Part shown: positions 6,852-12,486 of the stretch, piece after piece
Numbering within the stretch: the first letter of the stretch is position 1
How the letters are laid out: the number at the start of each line of letters is the position of its first letter
Assembly: GCA_002405485.1 (NCBI GenBank)
Contig: DHLW01000093.1
Location: 11,215-23,700, forward strand
Origin: Phycisphaerales bacterium UBA4658
Lineage (GTDB): Bacteria; Planctomycetota; Phycisphaerae; Phycisphaerales; UBA1924
DNA length: 12,486 nt
Direction: 5' to 3'
Translations under genes and position numbers: made by a program
Notes under the pieces: generated by a model
What the model was told of the DNA's origin: nothing
Database searches by the model: none
The model's input: only the letters and a program-made list of their open reading frames with translations

Positions 6852-7802
6852 TCACGGACAGCCCGCGAACCAGGCGTTGAGAAACTCGAAGATATCCTGA
6901 ACGTCCACGCCGTTCTGGCCGTTGAAGTCCGCTCGGCACACGGGCGTCGCCGTGCACTGGCCCACGCTGCAGGTCGTGCCGTTGCCCCGGTAGTTTGCGC
7001 CGAGGGTCGTGCACACCGACTGATCAACCACCAGGCACGCGCCGGTCGCGTTGTTGCAGCACGCGCCGATGCTCGGAGCCGGGCACAGGTTGGGCGAGCA
7101 GGTCGTCCCCGCGGCCTGCTGCGTCGAACCGACCGGACACGCCCCGATCAGCGCCACCGTGCACGACCCGTCGGGCAGGCAGCACGCCCCCTGCGCGGGC
7201 AGCGAGACCGCCGAGAACGACACGTCGTCGATGTACACCTGGGTGTCGAACACGGGCGTCAACGGATTGAACGCGAACGTCTGCAGCGCGACCACCAGAT
7301 TCGCACCAGCCGCGCCGGGAGGCGACACCGCCGTGAAGGCGAAGGGCTGGTACGTGTTGGTCAGGGCTCCGTCGATTCGCTGCGTCAGAGCGAACTGATC
7401 GCCGATGATCCCGCCCGCCGCGTTCTTCCACTCGATCCGGTACTCCACCCCGTTGTTCACCGGCCCCGCCGCCCGGGCCCAGATCTCCATGCGATAGGTC
7501 ACGCCCGGCTGCAGGCCGGTGATCGGCTGCTGCATACCGCAGAACGAGTTGCCCTCGACGCCGATCGCAAGCCGAAGCGCAGACGCTCCGGTCCGCGGCG
7601 CCGTTGTGTCTCGCAACGCCGCGAGCACCGCCGTCGGCGGTCCGCCGAAGAACCCCGTCCAGTTGCCCAGCGGCGGCACCGGCTGGTCATACAGCGGCTC
7701 GTCCTCGAAGCCGGCATTCCCGACCGCACTCTGCGCGTGCGCCAACGACGCCATACACCCCGCCGCCACAATCGCCGCGATGCTCAGAAACGTCCGCTTC
7801 AT
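6852..7802 (-). CDS. Secreted protein with Cys-rich repeats and GC-type dockerin-like C-terminus
   Basis: A 316-aa exported protein of unknown function. A signal peptide covers 1-23, with cleavage likely after AHA. Residues 25-200 look like a beta-sandwich of the carbohydrate-binding/galactose-binding type: it opens with NAGFEDEPL, has GVTYRMEIWARAAG (100-113) in the middle and closes with VYIDDVSFSAV (189-199). Two Cys-rich repeats follow, each starting GACC and containing GTTC (205-240 and 246-283). The tail (288-316) begins CRADFNGQNGVD and ends FAGCP, resembling the short Cys-bounded dockerin-like anchors of planctomycetes. The calcium-loop pattern is partly degenerate, with Q296 where an acidic residue is usual. 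ATG 7802 has GGAGA 7 nt upstream. It lies upstream of the sugar operon but has its own promoter region, and the insert between it and LacI is 92 nt, so co-transcription is open. Confidence 0.85.
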   Translation of the reverse strand: MKRTFLSIAAIVAAGCMASLAHAQSAVGNAGFEDEPLYDQPVPPLGNWTGFFGGPPTAVLAALRDTTAPRTGASALRLAIGVEGNSFCGMQQPITGLQPGVTYRMEIWARAAGPVNNGVEYRIEWKNAAGGIIGDQFALTQRIDGALTNTYQPFAFTAVSPPGAAGANLVVALQTFAFNPLTPVFDTQVYIDDVSFSAVSLPAQGACCLPDGSCTVALIGACPVGSTQQAAGTTCSPNLCPAPSIGACCNNATGACLVVDQSVCTTLGANYRGNGTTCSVGQCTATPVCRADFNGQNGVDVQDIFEFLNAWFAGCP

Positions 7803-7872
7803 GATCAGATCTCCGAAAAGATGGCGATGCTCTCAGACGCGAGCGACGCAGACCGCGACGCCCAGCTTCTTC

Positions 7873-7901
7873 AATCTACCTGAACAATCCAAGTGCTGCA
7901 A
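7873..7901 (-). promoter_or_regulatory. Candidate sigma-70-like promoter of the dockerin-like protein gene
   Basis: On the minus strand TTGCAG (7901-7896) and TAGATT (7878-7873) are separated by 17 nt, leaving a leader of roughly 60-65 nt to the ATG at 7802. The -35 matches consensus at three of six positions and the -10 at four. The surrounding stretch is clearly richer in A and T than the rest of the window. This is only a pattern match; planctomycete promoters are not well defined. Confidence 0.35.
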
Positions 7902-7914
7902 CTGTTACGGTTGC
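7898..7914. promoter_or_regulatory. 17-bp near-perfect palindrome, candidate operator
   Basis: GCAACTGTTACGGTTGC is symmetric about 7906: seven of eight base pairs match, the exception being 7903/7909. It overlaps the candidate -35 element of the dockerin-like gene, about 95 nt before its start codon. This is the size and position of a binding site for a dimeric regulator. The regulator is unknown; the downstream LacI protein is one possibility. Confidence 0.4.
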
Positions 7915-8028
7915 TGTACCTGAAAAAAAGTTCCAACCCGTGCGTGCGAGCGCCTCAGCAGTCGCAAGTGGTCCGAGAGTGTGCGCCGCATCGAGCTCTG
8001 CACCACTGATTCCGGGCGGTGCATGGGC

Positions 8029-8067
8029 AAAAAACGCACGACCGCCGATCGAATCGATCGGCGGTCG
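8029..8067 (-). terminator. Rho-independent terminator after the PEP-CTERM-like gene
   Basis: Arms at 8039-8052 and 8054-8067 are exact reverse complements (14 bp) around one base, so the RNA can form a 13-bp stem with a 3-nt loop. On the minus strand the stem is followed after 4 nt by six T residues (8034-8029). It begins 26 nt past the TAA stop at 8094. It should end transcription of the PEP-CTERM-like gene and insulate the dockerin-like gene. Confidence 0.85.
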
Positions 8068-8093
8068 CGTGGAAGATATGCTCTGACAGGAAC

Positions 8094-8765
8094 TTAGCGA
8101 CTACGACGCCGGCGCGCAGCGCACACGCCGGCAAGGCCGAGCACTCCGGCCGCTGCCGGAGCCGGAATCGTCTGGATCACTGCGGTGCCGAACGGGGCGA
8201 CGTCCGTCGACCACACGTTCACCCCGCGCACCTGGAAGCCCCACTGGACGATGCGGTTCGCCCCGGGGAGCGTGTTCAGGCTGATGCTGAACGGGCCGGG
8301 GGTCAGCGGCACGATGGTCTCGTTGACCGAGGAGAAGTCCGCCGGGAAGTCTCGGATGAAGATCCGGGCGATGTGGGCCGAGGTAAAGCTGTTGGAGAGC
8401 ACGTTCCCCTGGAAAACCACGGTCTGGCCGCTCAGGCCGCCGATGACTTCCTGGTAGAGGTTCGCCTCCATGATCTTGTTGCCCTGCGACCCGGGGCCGC
8501 CGGAGGGGGTGTACCAGAAGCTCGAGGCGTCGTTGACCGAGTTGGGGCTGAGCGTCAGCTCGCTGGCCACGTCGTTGAAGGTGGCCCGAAGGTCGGCGAC
8601 GCCCCAGGGATTTGCGAACACGAACCCGCCGCCGGTGGACGGCAGCTCGAACACGTTCATGAACCCCAGCCAGGGAGCCGTCGACTGGTCGACGTACACC
8701 GTTGCCGCCGAAGCGGCCGAACCGGCCGCCAGGGCCAGCACCACACCAAGACACGCGCTTCTCAT
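8094..8765 (-). CDS. Exported protein with PEP-CTERM-like sorting tail
   Basis: A 223-aa exported protein. A signal peptide spans 1-20 with cleavage likely after ASA. The mature part has WLGFMNVFELPSTGGGFVFA (32-51), PWGVADLRATF (53-63) and a Gly/Ser/Asn-rich beta-type composition. The C-terminus is a PEP-CTERM-like tripartite signal: IPAP at 200-203, a hydrophobic AAAGVLGLAGVCAA helix at 204-217 and a final RRRRSR cluster. This fits recognition by an exosortase and sorting to the envelope or exterior. The canonical PEP triplet is PAP here, as is frequent in Phycisphaerae. ATG 8765 is preceded by AAGGAG (8773-8778) at 7 nt. The gene stands alone, with 121 nt upstream and a strong terminator downstream. 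The body resembles PEP-CTERM proteins I recall from planctomycetes and verrucomicrobia, but no function is known to me. Confidence 0.85.
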   Translation of the reverse strand: MRSACLGVVLALAAGSAASAATVYVDQSTAPWLGFMNVFELPSTGGGFVFANPWGVADLRATFNDVASELTLSPNSVNDASSFWYTPSGGPGSQGNKIMEANLYQEVIGGLSGQTVVFQGNVLSNSFTSAHIARIFIRDFPADFSSVNETIVPLTPGPFSISLNTLPGANRIVQWGFQVRGVNVWSTDVAPFGTAVIQTIPAPAAAGVLGLAGVCAARRRRSR

Positions 8766-8886
8766 GCTCTCTCTCCTTGTGTACCGTATCTGTTTCAGGA
8801 CCTTTCCAAGCTACCGCGCGTTTGCGCTCAGACCATGGCGCAATCTTCACATCTCAGCTTTCTGGGGTAAGCACTGGGTGTGGGGC

Positions 8887-10047
8887 TCAGGCCGCTTGCG
8901 TGCTGGCAGTCTCGGCCACGGTCCTGGAGACCACGCGGTCAAAGAACACCCTGAGCAGATCGGCATCGATGCGACGCCCCACATCCCGCGCCATGATGGC
9001 CTGAACCTCCGCAAGCGGCAGGGCGGCTCGGTACGGGCGATGGGTCCGCAGCGCGTCGAAGATGTCGGCGATCTGAACGATCCGGCTGGCCAGATGCGTG
9101 CGATACCCGGTGCCCACCCTCGGATACCCGCTCCCGTCGAGCACGATGTGGTGCTCATACGCCACGATCGCGGCGATGTCCGGAAGCTCCGGCATCTCCA
9201 GCAGCAGCCGAGCGCCCTCGACCGGGTGTGATCGCATGATCAACAGTTCGGCGTCGTCCAGCTTGCCCGGCTTGTTCAGGATCGCCTCCGGGATGCGCGT
9301 CTTGCCGATGTCATGCATGATCGCGGCGATCGTCAGGTCGTGCACGTCTGTTGCCGCCAGCCCGCACGCCTGCGCCAGCGCCGACGACATCAACGCCACG
9401 TTCACCGTGTGCACGTAGGTGTACTCGTCGTTGCTCTTGATCTTTGAGAGCGCCAGCATCGCGTCGGTGTGCGTCGTGGCGACCGCGGCGATGCTCCCCG
9501 CAAGCTCGCCAAGCGCCTGCGCCGGCACCTTGCCCGACCCCACCACGCGATTCCAGATGGACGTGATCTCGACCGCGCGCTCGCTTGCCGGGACATCATC
9601 GCACAGGGCCTCGCCCAGAAGATCGACGTCCACTCCACCGGCTTCCTGACCTTGAACGGTCGCCGATCCGATCGTGATCCCCGGGATGCCATCGCTCGAA
9701 AGCGAATGGCCCGGGTCCTGCAACCGTTGAGCCATGCTCAGGAGCGCCGCGGCCGTCAATGTCGGTTCCAGAACGATCCGGTTCGCGCCCCTGGCCAGCA
9801 GCATCGCGCCGATCCCCGACATCACGTCCTGGCTGCACGCCAGCATCTGGCCGTCGCACACGCCGTGCCGGCCAGCCAGCGTGATCACGATGGATCGGCC
9901 GCCGTGCTCGAGACGCTGCATCGCCCGTGCGCCGGCCTCGGCGTGGGCACGCACGGCGGCGTGATCCGGGCCATACAGCCGCAGAAGCATGGTCGCCGCG
10001 TTCAGACGATGCAGCGCCTCCGATGCCTGTTGAACCCGCTCGCTCAT
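8887..10047 (-). CDS. HD-GYP domain protein, probable cyclic-di-GMP phosphodiesterase
   Basis: A 386-aa soluble protein with two parts. The C-terminal HD-GYP domain (about 195-375) keeps the expected residues: H213, HDIGK at 245-249, H274 in SHPVEGARLL, the HH pair at 299-300, DGSGYP at 304-309, and D328 in ADIFDAL. This set is known from enzymes that degrade cyclic di-GMP with a metal centre, so activity is likely. The N-terminal 190 residues are not a receiver, PAS or GAF domain. They begin with a helical ATMLLRLYGPDHAAV motif (18-32) and continue with a region containing ARGANRIVLEPTLTAAALL (85-103), similar in pattern to the upstream gene product. ATG 10047 overlaps the upstream stop as ATGA, and GGAGG lies 5 nt before it, indicating translational coupling. 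No membrane segment is visible. Confidence 0.92.
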   Translation of the reverse strand: MSERVQQASEALHRLNAATMLLRLYGPDHAAVRAHAEAGARAMQRLEHGGRSIVITLAGRHGVCDGQMLACSQDVMSGIGAMLLARGANRIVLEPTLTAAALLSMAQRLQDPGHSLSSDGIPGITIGSATVQGQEAGGVDVDLLGEALCDDVPASERAVEITSIWNRVVGSGKVPAQALGELAGSIAAVATTHTDAMLALSKIKSNDEYTYVHTVNVALMSSALAQACGLAATDVHDLTIAAIMHDIGKTRIPEAILNKPGKLDDAELLIMRSHPVEGARLLLEMPELPDIAAIVAYEHHIVLDGSGYPRVGTGYRTHLASRIVQIADIFDALRTHRPYRAALPLAEVQAIMARDVGRRIDADLLRVFFDRVVSRTVAETASTQAA

Positions 10048-12071
10048 GCCGACCTCCGCCTGTGCTCATCCCCAGAGGCCGCGGCGTGTGAAGGCACGCT
10101 GCCCATGGCGAGCATGGCCCTGGAGAGTCGGGCGGCCCGCTTCACGGCCGCCGGGCGCAGCATGCGGGCATTGTGCGAGATCAACTCTCGGAGCGCCGCA
10201 CGCGGTTTGGACTGCAGCGCGGCCCAGTACAGCGCCAGCCGCACATGACGCTCGCCCGACATGCTGTCGGCGTGGTCGCCTGCCAGGAGATCCATGAGCG
10301 CCGCGCGAACCCGCGGGTGCGGATCCGCCCAGCCGCGTCGGATCCCAAGCATGCACACGCTGTCGACCGCGGAGCGCATCGCGGCGATCGTCAGGTCCGC
10401 CGGCCAGGGGTTCAGCCGGCCGTCGGCCACACGCATCATCGCTTCCGCGTCGTCCGGGGCGTCGGCAAGCGACGGCAGAATCGCCTGGCAGAGTGTCGCG
10501 ACGCTCTGATCCGACGCCGCGCCCGCGAGCACGACGGCAAGCCCGGCGGCCTGCAGCGGGTGCTCCTGCACGCACCGCACCATGGACTCCAGCTCATCGC
10601 CCCGCGATGCGATCAGGTCCTTGGCCGCACGCACGCCCTCGGGGCGAGACACCAGCGCCGCAAGCACGCGCACCAGTCTGGGCGGCGGCATCATCCGCAG
10701 CAGCCATCGCGTCGCGTCCACCGAGACCCGACCGTCGCGCAAACGCTCCTCCAGGGACTCGACGAACTCGTCCTTGGTCACGAGCGTGCGCCAGCGACGC
10801 CGCACCGCGCCGCGGATCTCCTCCGGCAGACCGTCGATCGTCGCTCCGATGGACCGCAATCGGGTGAGCATCTGATCATCGACGTGCCCGCACGTTCGAC
10901 CCTCGACGATCGAGAGCAGCCTGACGGCCTCGCCGTCGCCGGACACCCCAGACATCATCTGCTCGAGCATCGCGAGCATGTGCGTCTCGGGTCGCGTCCA
11001 CTGTTCCTTGAGTTCCTCGGCCGTGCTCGTGGACTCAAGCGGGCGCGATGCCGCGTGCCGGTCCAGGTCGAGCGCATACTCCTCCGGCGTGTACTCCCGG
11101 CCATCGGCACGGCCCTTGAGCATCTGGACGAGGGCCTCGGCATGGCCGCCCGCCTCGGGCGACGAGGAAGATCCGCCGGCCGCGGCAAACCCAGACAGAC
11201 GCTGCAGCAACCGCTGCGTCTCGATCGGCGGCATGCGTCCGCACGTCGACAGATGTGCGATCGCTCGCCGGAGCTCCTGCTCCCCGAACGTCGCCGAGAG
11301 TGCGGCGAGTCGATCCTCCGACGCCGCCGAGAGTCCCTGATCGAGCCGGATCAGTCGAGCAATCTGATCGTCGGTCATCCGGGACACGACCCTGCGGATC
11401 ATCGTCCGGGCCCGCTCGGATCTATCCGAGCCGCCAAGACCGATCGTCGCGGAGATCTGATCCGCACACTCGCCGGACTGCTCGGAATCGAGGACCGATT
11501 CCAGAGCGGCCTGCACGACCGACTCGTCCACGTCGGAGTCGTCCTCGACCGCGTCGTCGCTCATCAGCCGTCGCACCACGCCCGACCAGTCTGATGGTGA
11601 CCGCCCAGTCGAGGTGGTGAGTCGGGAGGCAAGCTCGGCGACGCCGACGATCCGGATCCGGCCGTCGGTCACGCTTCCGAGGCGATCACACTCAGCCGCG
11701 GTCGCGGGCTCGGCGAACCACGCCAGCAGGCGTCCGATGTCCTGGGCGGTCACCGCCGAAGAGAGGTGCACCTCGGCGACCCCGCGCCGGTGCCAGCCCT
11801 CGCCAAGCTCTCGGCCAAGCGCGGAGTCGACCACGTGCGAGCCGATGCTCGCCGCCGACTCGGAAAGTCCGATCGCAAGCGTTGCGAGCCGCGCCTCGTG
11901 CATGCCGCGGCTGAGCGCGTCGATCAACGCGGTGAGGGCCCCCGCACATGCGGGATGCGACTCGGTGTACATCGCCCGTGCCGCCTGCGCGTGCACGAGC
12001 TTGCCGACGATCTCCGCCGCGTGCTCAGCTCCGATGTGGCCACCCGGTGAGGTCATGCTCACCGCGTACAT
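10044..12071 (-). CDS. Unrecognised large protein with HEAT-like C-terminus, coupled to HD-GYP gene
   Basis: A 675-aa protein that I do not recognise as a named family. The N-terminal 19-121 has an AARAMYTESHPA motif (31-42) and a WHRRGVAEVHLSSAVTAQDI stretch (93-112). These match the spacing of motifs in the downstream HD-GYP protein and suggest a shared module. An acidic segment follows at about 172-206, then helical sequence. The C-terminal third is alpha-helical and HEAT-like, clearest at WADPHPRVRAALMDLL (581-596). No signal peptide, membrane helix or catalytic motif is visible. It likely acts as a scaffold or sensor for the coupled phosphodiesterase; this is inferred from context. The start is uncertain: ATG 12071 is preferred, with ATG 12056 and GTG 12113 or 12110 as alternatives; none has a well-spaced Shine-Dalgarno site (an AAGGGA lies 16 nt before ATG 12071). 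Confidence 0.8.
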   Translation of the reverse strand: MYAVSMTSPGGHIGAEHAAEIVGKLVHAQAARAMYTESHPACAGALTALIDALSRGMHEARLATLAIGLSESAASIGSHVVDSALGRELGEGWHRRGVAEVHLSSAVTAQDIGRLLAWFAEPATAAECDRLGSVTDGRIRIVGVAELASRLTTSTGRSPSDWSGVVRRLMSDDAVEDDSDVDESVVQAALESVLDSEQSGECADQISATIGLGGSDRSERARTMIRRVVSRMTDDQIARLIRLDQGLSAASEDRLAALSATFGEQELRRAIAHLSTCGRMPPIETQRLLQRLSGFAAAGGSSSSPEAGGHAEALVQMLKGRADGREYTPEEYALDLDRHAASRPLESTSTAEELKEQWTRPETHMLAMLEQMMSGVSGDGEAVRLLSIVEGRTCGHVDDQMLTRLRSIGATIDGLPEEIRGAVRRRWRTLVTKDEFVESLEERLRDGRVSVDATRWLLRMMPPPRLVRVLAALVSRPEGVRAAKDLIASRGDELESMVRCVQEHPLQAAGLAVVLAGAASDQSVATLCQAILPSLADAPDDAEAMMRVADGRLNPWPADLTIAAMRSAVDSVCMLGIRRGWADPHPRVRAALMDLLAGDHADSMSGERHVRLALYWAALQSKPRAALRELISHNARMLRPAAVKRAARLSRAMLAMGSVPSHAAASGDEHRRRSA

Positions 12072-12188
12072 CGGCTGGCTCGGGTGATCCCTTGGGCTGT
12101 CCCTGGCCACCACGAAACAACGACGAACTGTTCACAACTCTGCGGACGTGGCGATCCGTTGCACTGGTCCGAGAACCCTGTGGGGCGT
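12072..12188. other. Intergenic gap between floA and the HEAT-like gene
   Basis: A gap of 117 nt that should hold the promoter of the two-gene HEAT-like/HD-GYP unit, unless it is read through from floA. I see no convincing -35/-10 pair, no terminator hairpin with a T-run after floA, and only a short GAAC A GTTC repeat. The long GTG start of the next gene would reduce the gap to 75 nt. Confidence 0.4.
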
Positions 12189-12485
12189 TCAGCCCTGCGG
12201 GCCGGCCTGCGTGTCCATCCCGGCGATTGAGCCCCGCATCGCCGTGTCGGCCTGCAGGTTGCGCATCCGGTAATAGTCCATGATCCCGAAGTTGCCCTTG
12301 CGGAAGGCCTCGGCCATGGCGCGGGGCACTTCGGCCTCGGCGAGCACGACCAGGGCCTTGTTCTCCTGGATCTTCGCCTTGTTTTCCTGCTCCAGGGCCA
12401 TCGCCAGCGCGCGGCGCTTCTCGGCCTCGGCCTGGAATCGCTTCTTGTCGGCCTCGGCCTGATCGGCCTGGAGGCGGGCGCCGAT
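12189..12485 (-). CDS. floA: Flotillin-like protein FloA, C-terminal part (5' end outside window)
   Basis: The last 98 residues of a flotillin-like protein, open to the window edge. The fragment begins [18 protein letters not shown] and continues with Ala/Glu-rich coiled coil ([19 protein letters not shown]). It then has [37 protein letters not shown] and a short polar tail. This is the characteristic end of FloA, formerly the UPF0365/YqfA family: a membrane-anchored SPFH protein that forms membrane microdomains and assembles through its EA-rich coiled coil. The N-terminal membrane segment and SPFH domain lie beyond the window. Its stop is 117 nt before the next preferred start on the same strand. 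The sequence match is strong over the part that can be seen. Confidence 0.92.
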   Translation of the reverse strand: MGARLQADQAEADKKRFQAEAEKRRALAMALEQENKAKIQENKALVVLAEAEVPRAMAEAFRKGNFGIMDYYRMRNLQADTAMRGSIAGMDTQAGPQG

Positions 12486-12486
12486 G

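Noticed and set aside
7923..7929. Run of seven A (T on the minus strand) as a terminator
   Set aside because: No stable hairpin precedes it on the minus strand, and a strong terminator already lies upstream at 8029-8067. It is more likely part of an AT-rich promoter region.
10173..11594. 473-codon open frame on the plus strand
   Set aside because: Antisense to the HEAT-like gene; Arg/His-rich composition indicates a shadow. The minus frame is tied to HD-GYP by an ATGA overlap and has HEAT-like sequence.

Overview
This 12.5 kb, GC-rich window reads as a chromosomal piece of a planctomycete, probably of the Phycisphaerae. That is inferred from three things seen together. One is a secreted protein ending in a short Cys-flanked 'GC-type' dockerin-like tail. 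The second is a PEP-CTERM-like protein with an IPAPAAAG...RRRR end. The third is a [17 protein letters not shown] pseudopilin of the type that is highly multiplied in that phylum. Every gene I can support is on the minus strand, so transcription runs from high to low coordinates. There are no RNA genes, CRISPR arrays, insertion sequences or phage genes.

In transcription order, the right end (12486-8887) holds the 3' part of a flotillin-like floA gene, then a two-gene unit. The first gene of the unit is a large unrecognised protein with a HEAT-like C-terminus. It overlaps by ATGA an HD-GYP protein that keeps all its metal and catalytic motifs and is probably a cyclic-di-GMP phosphodiesterase. 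The two proteins appear to share a divergent N-terminal module. The middle (8886-6852) holds two separately expressed surface or exported protein genes. The first is the PEP-CTERM-like protein, followed by a clear intrinsic terminator. The second is a signal-peptide protein with a carbohydrate-binding-like domain, two Cys-rich repeats and the dockerin-like tail. The promoter region of this second gene contains a 17-bp near-perfect palindrome.

The left half (6759-53) is a compact sugar-use operon: LacI-type regulator, type II/IV pseudopilin-like protein, extracellular solute-binding protein, two CUT1-type permeases (MalF-like then MalG-like), and a GH1 beta-glucosidase with both catalytic glutamates. 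A further gene may begin at base 44 and run off the window. The model is that an oligosaccharide, plausibly a beta-glucoside, is bound outside the cytoplasmic membrane, imported through the permease pair, cleaved by the GH1 enzyme, and sensed by the LacI protein. The ATPase for this importer is not in the window and must be supplied from elsewhere. The pseudopilin between regulator and binding protein is the most unusual member.
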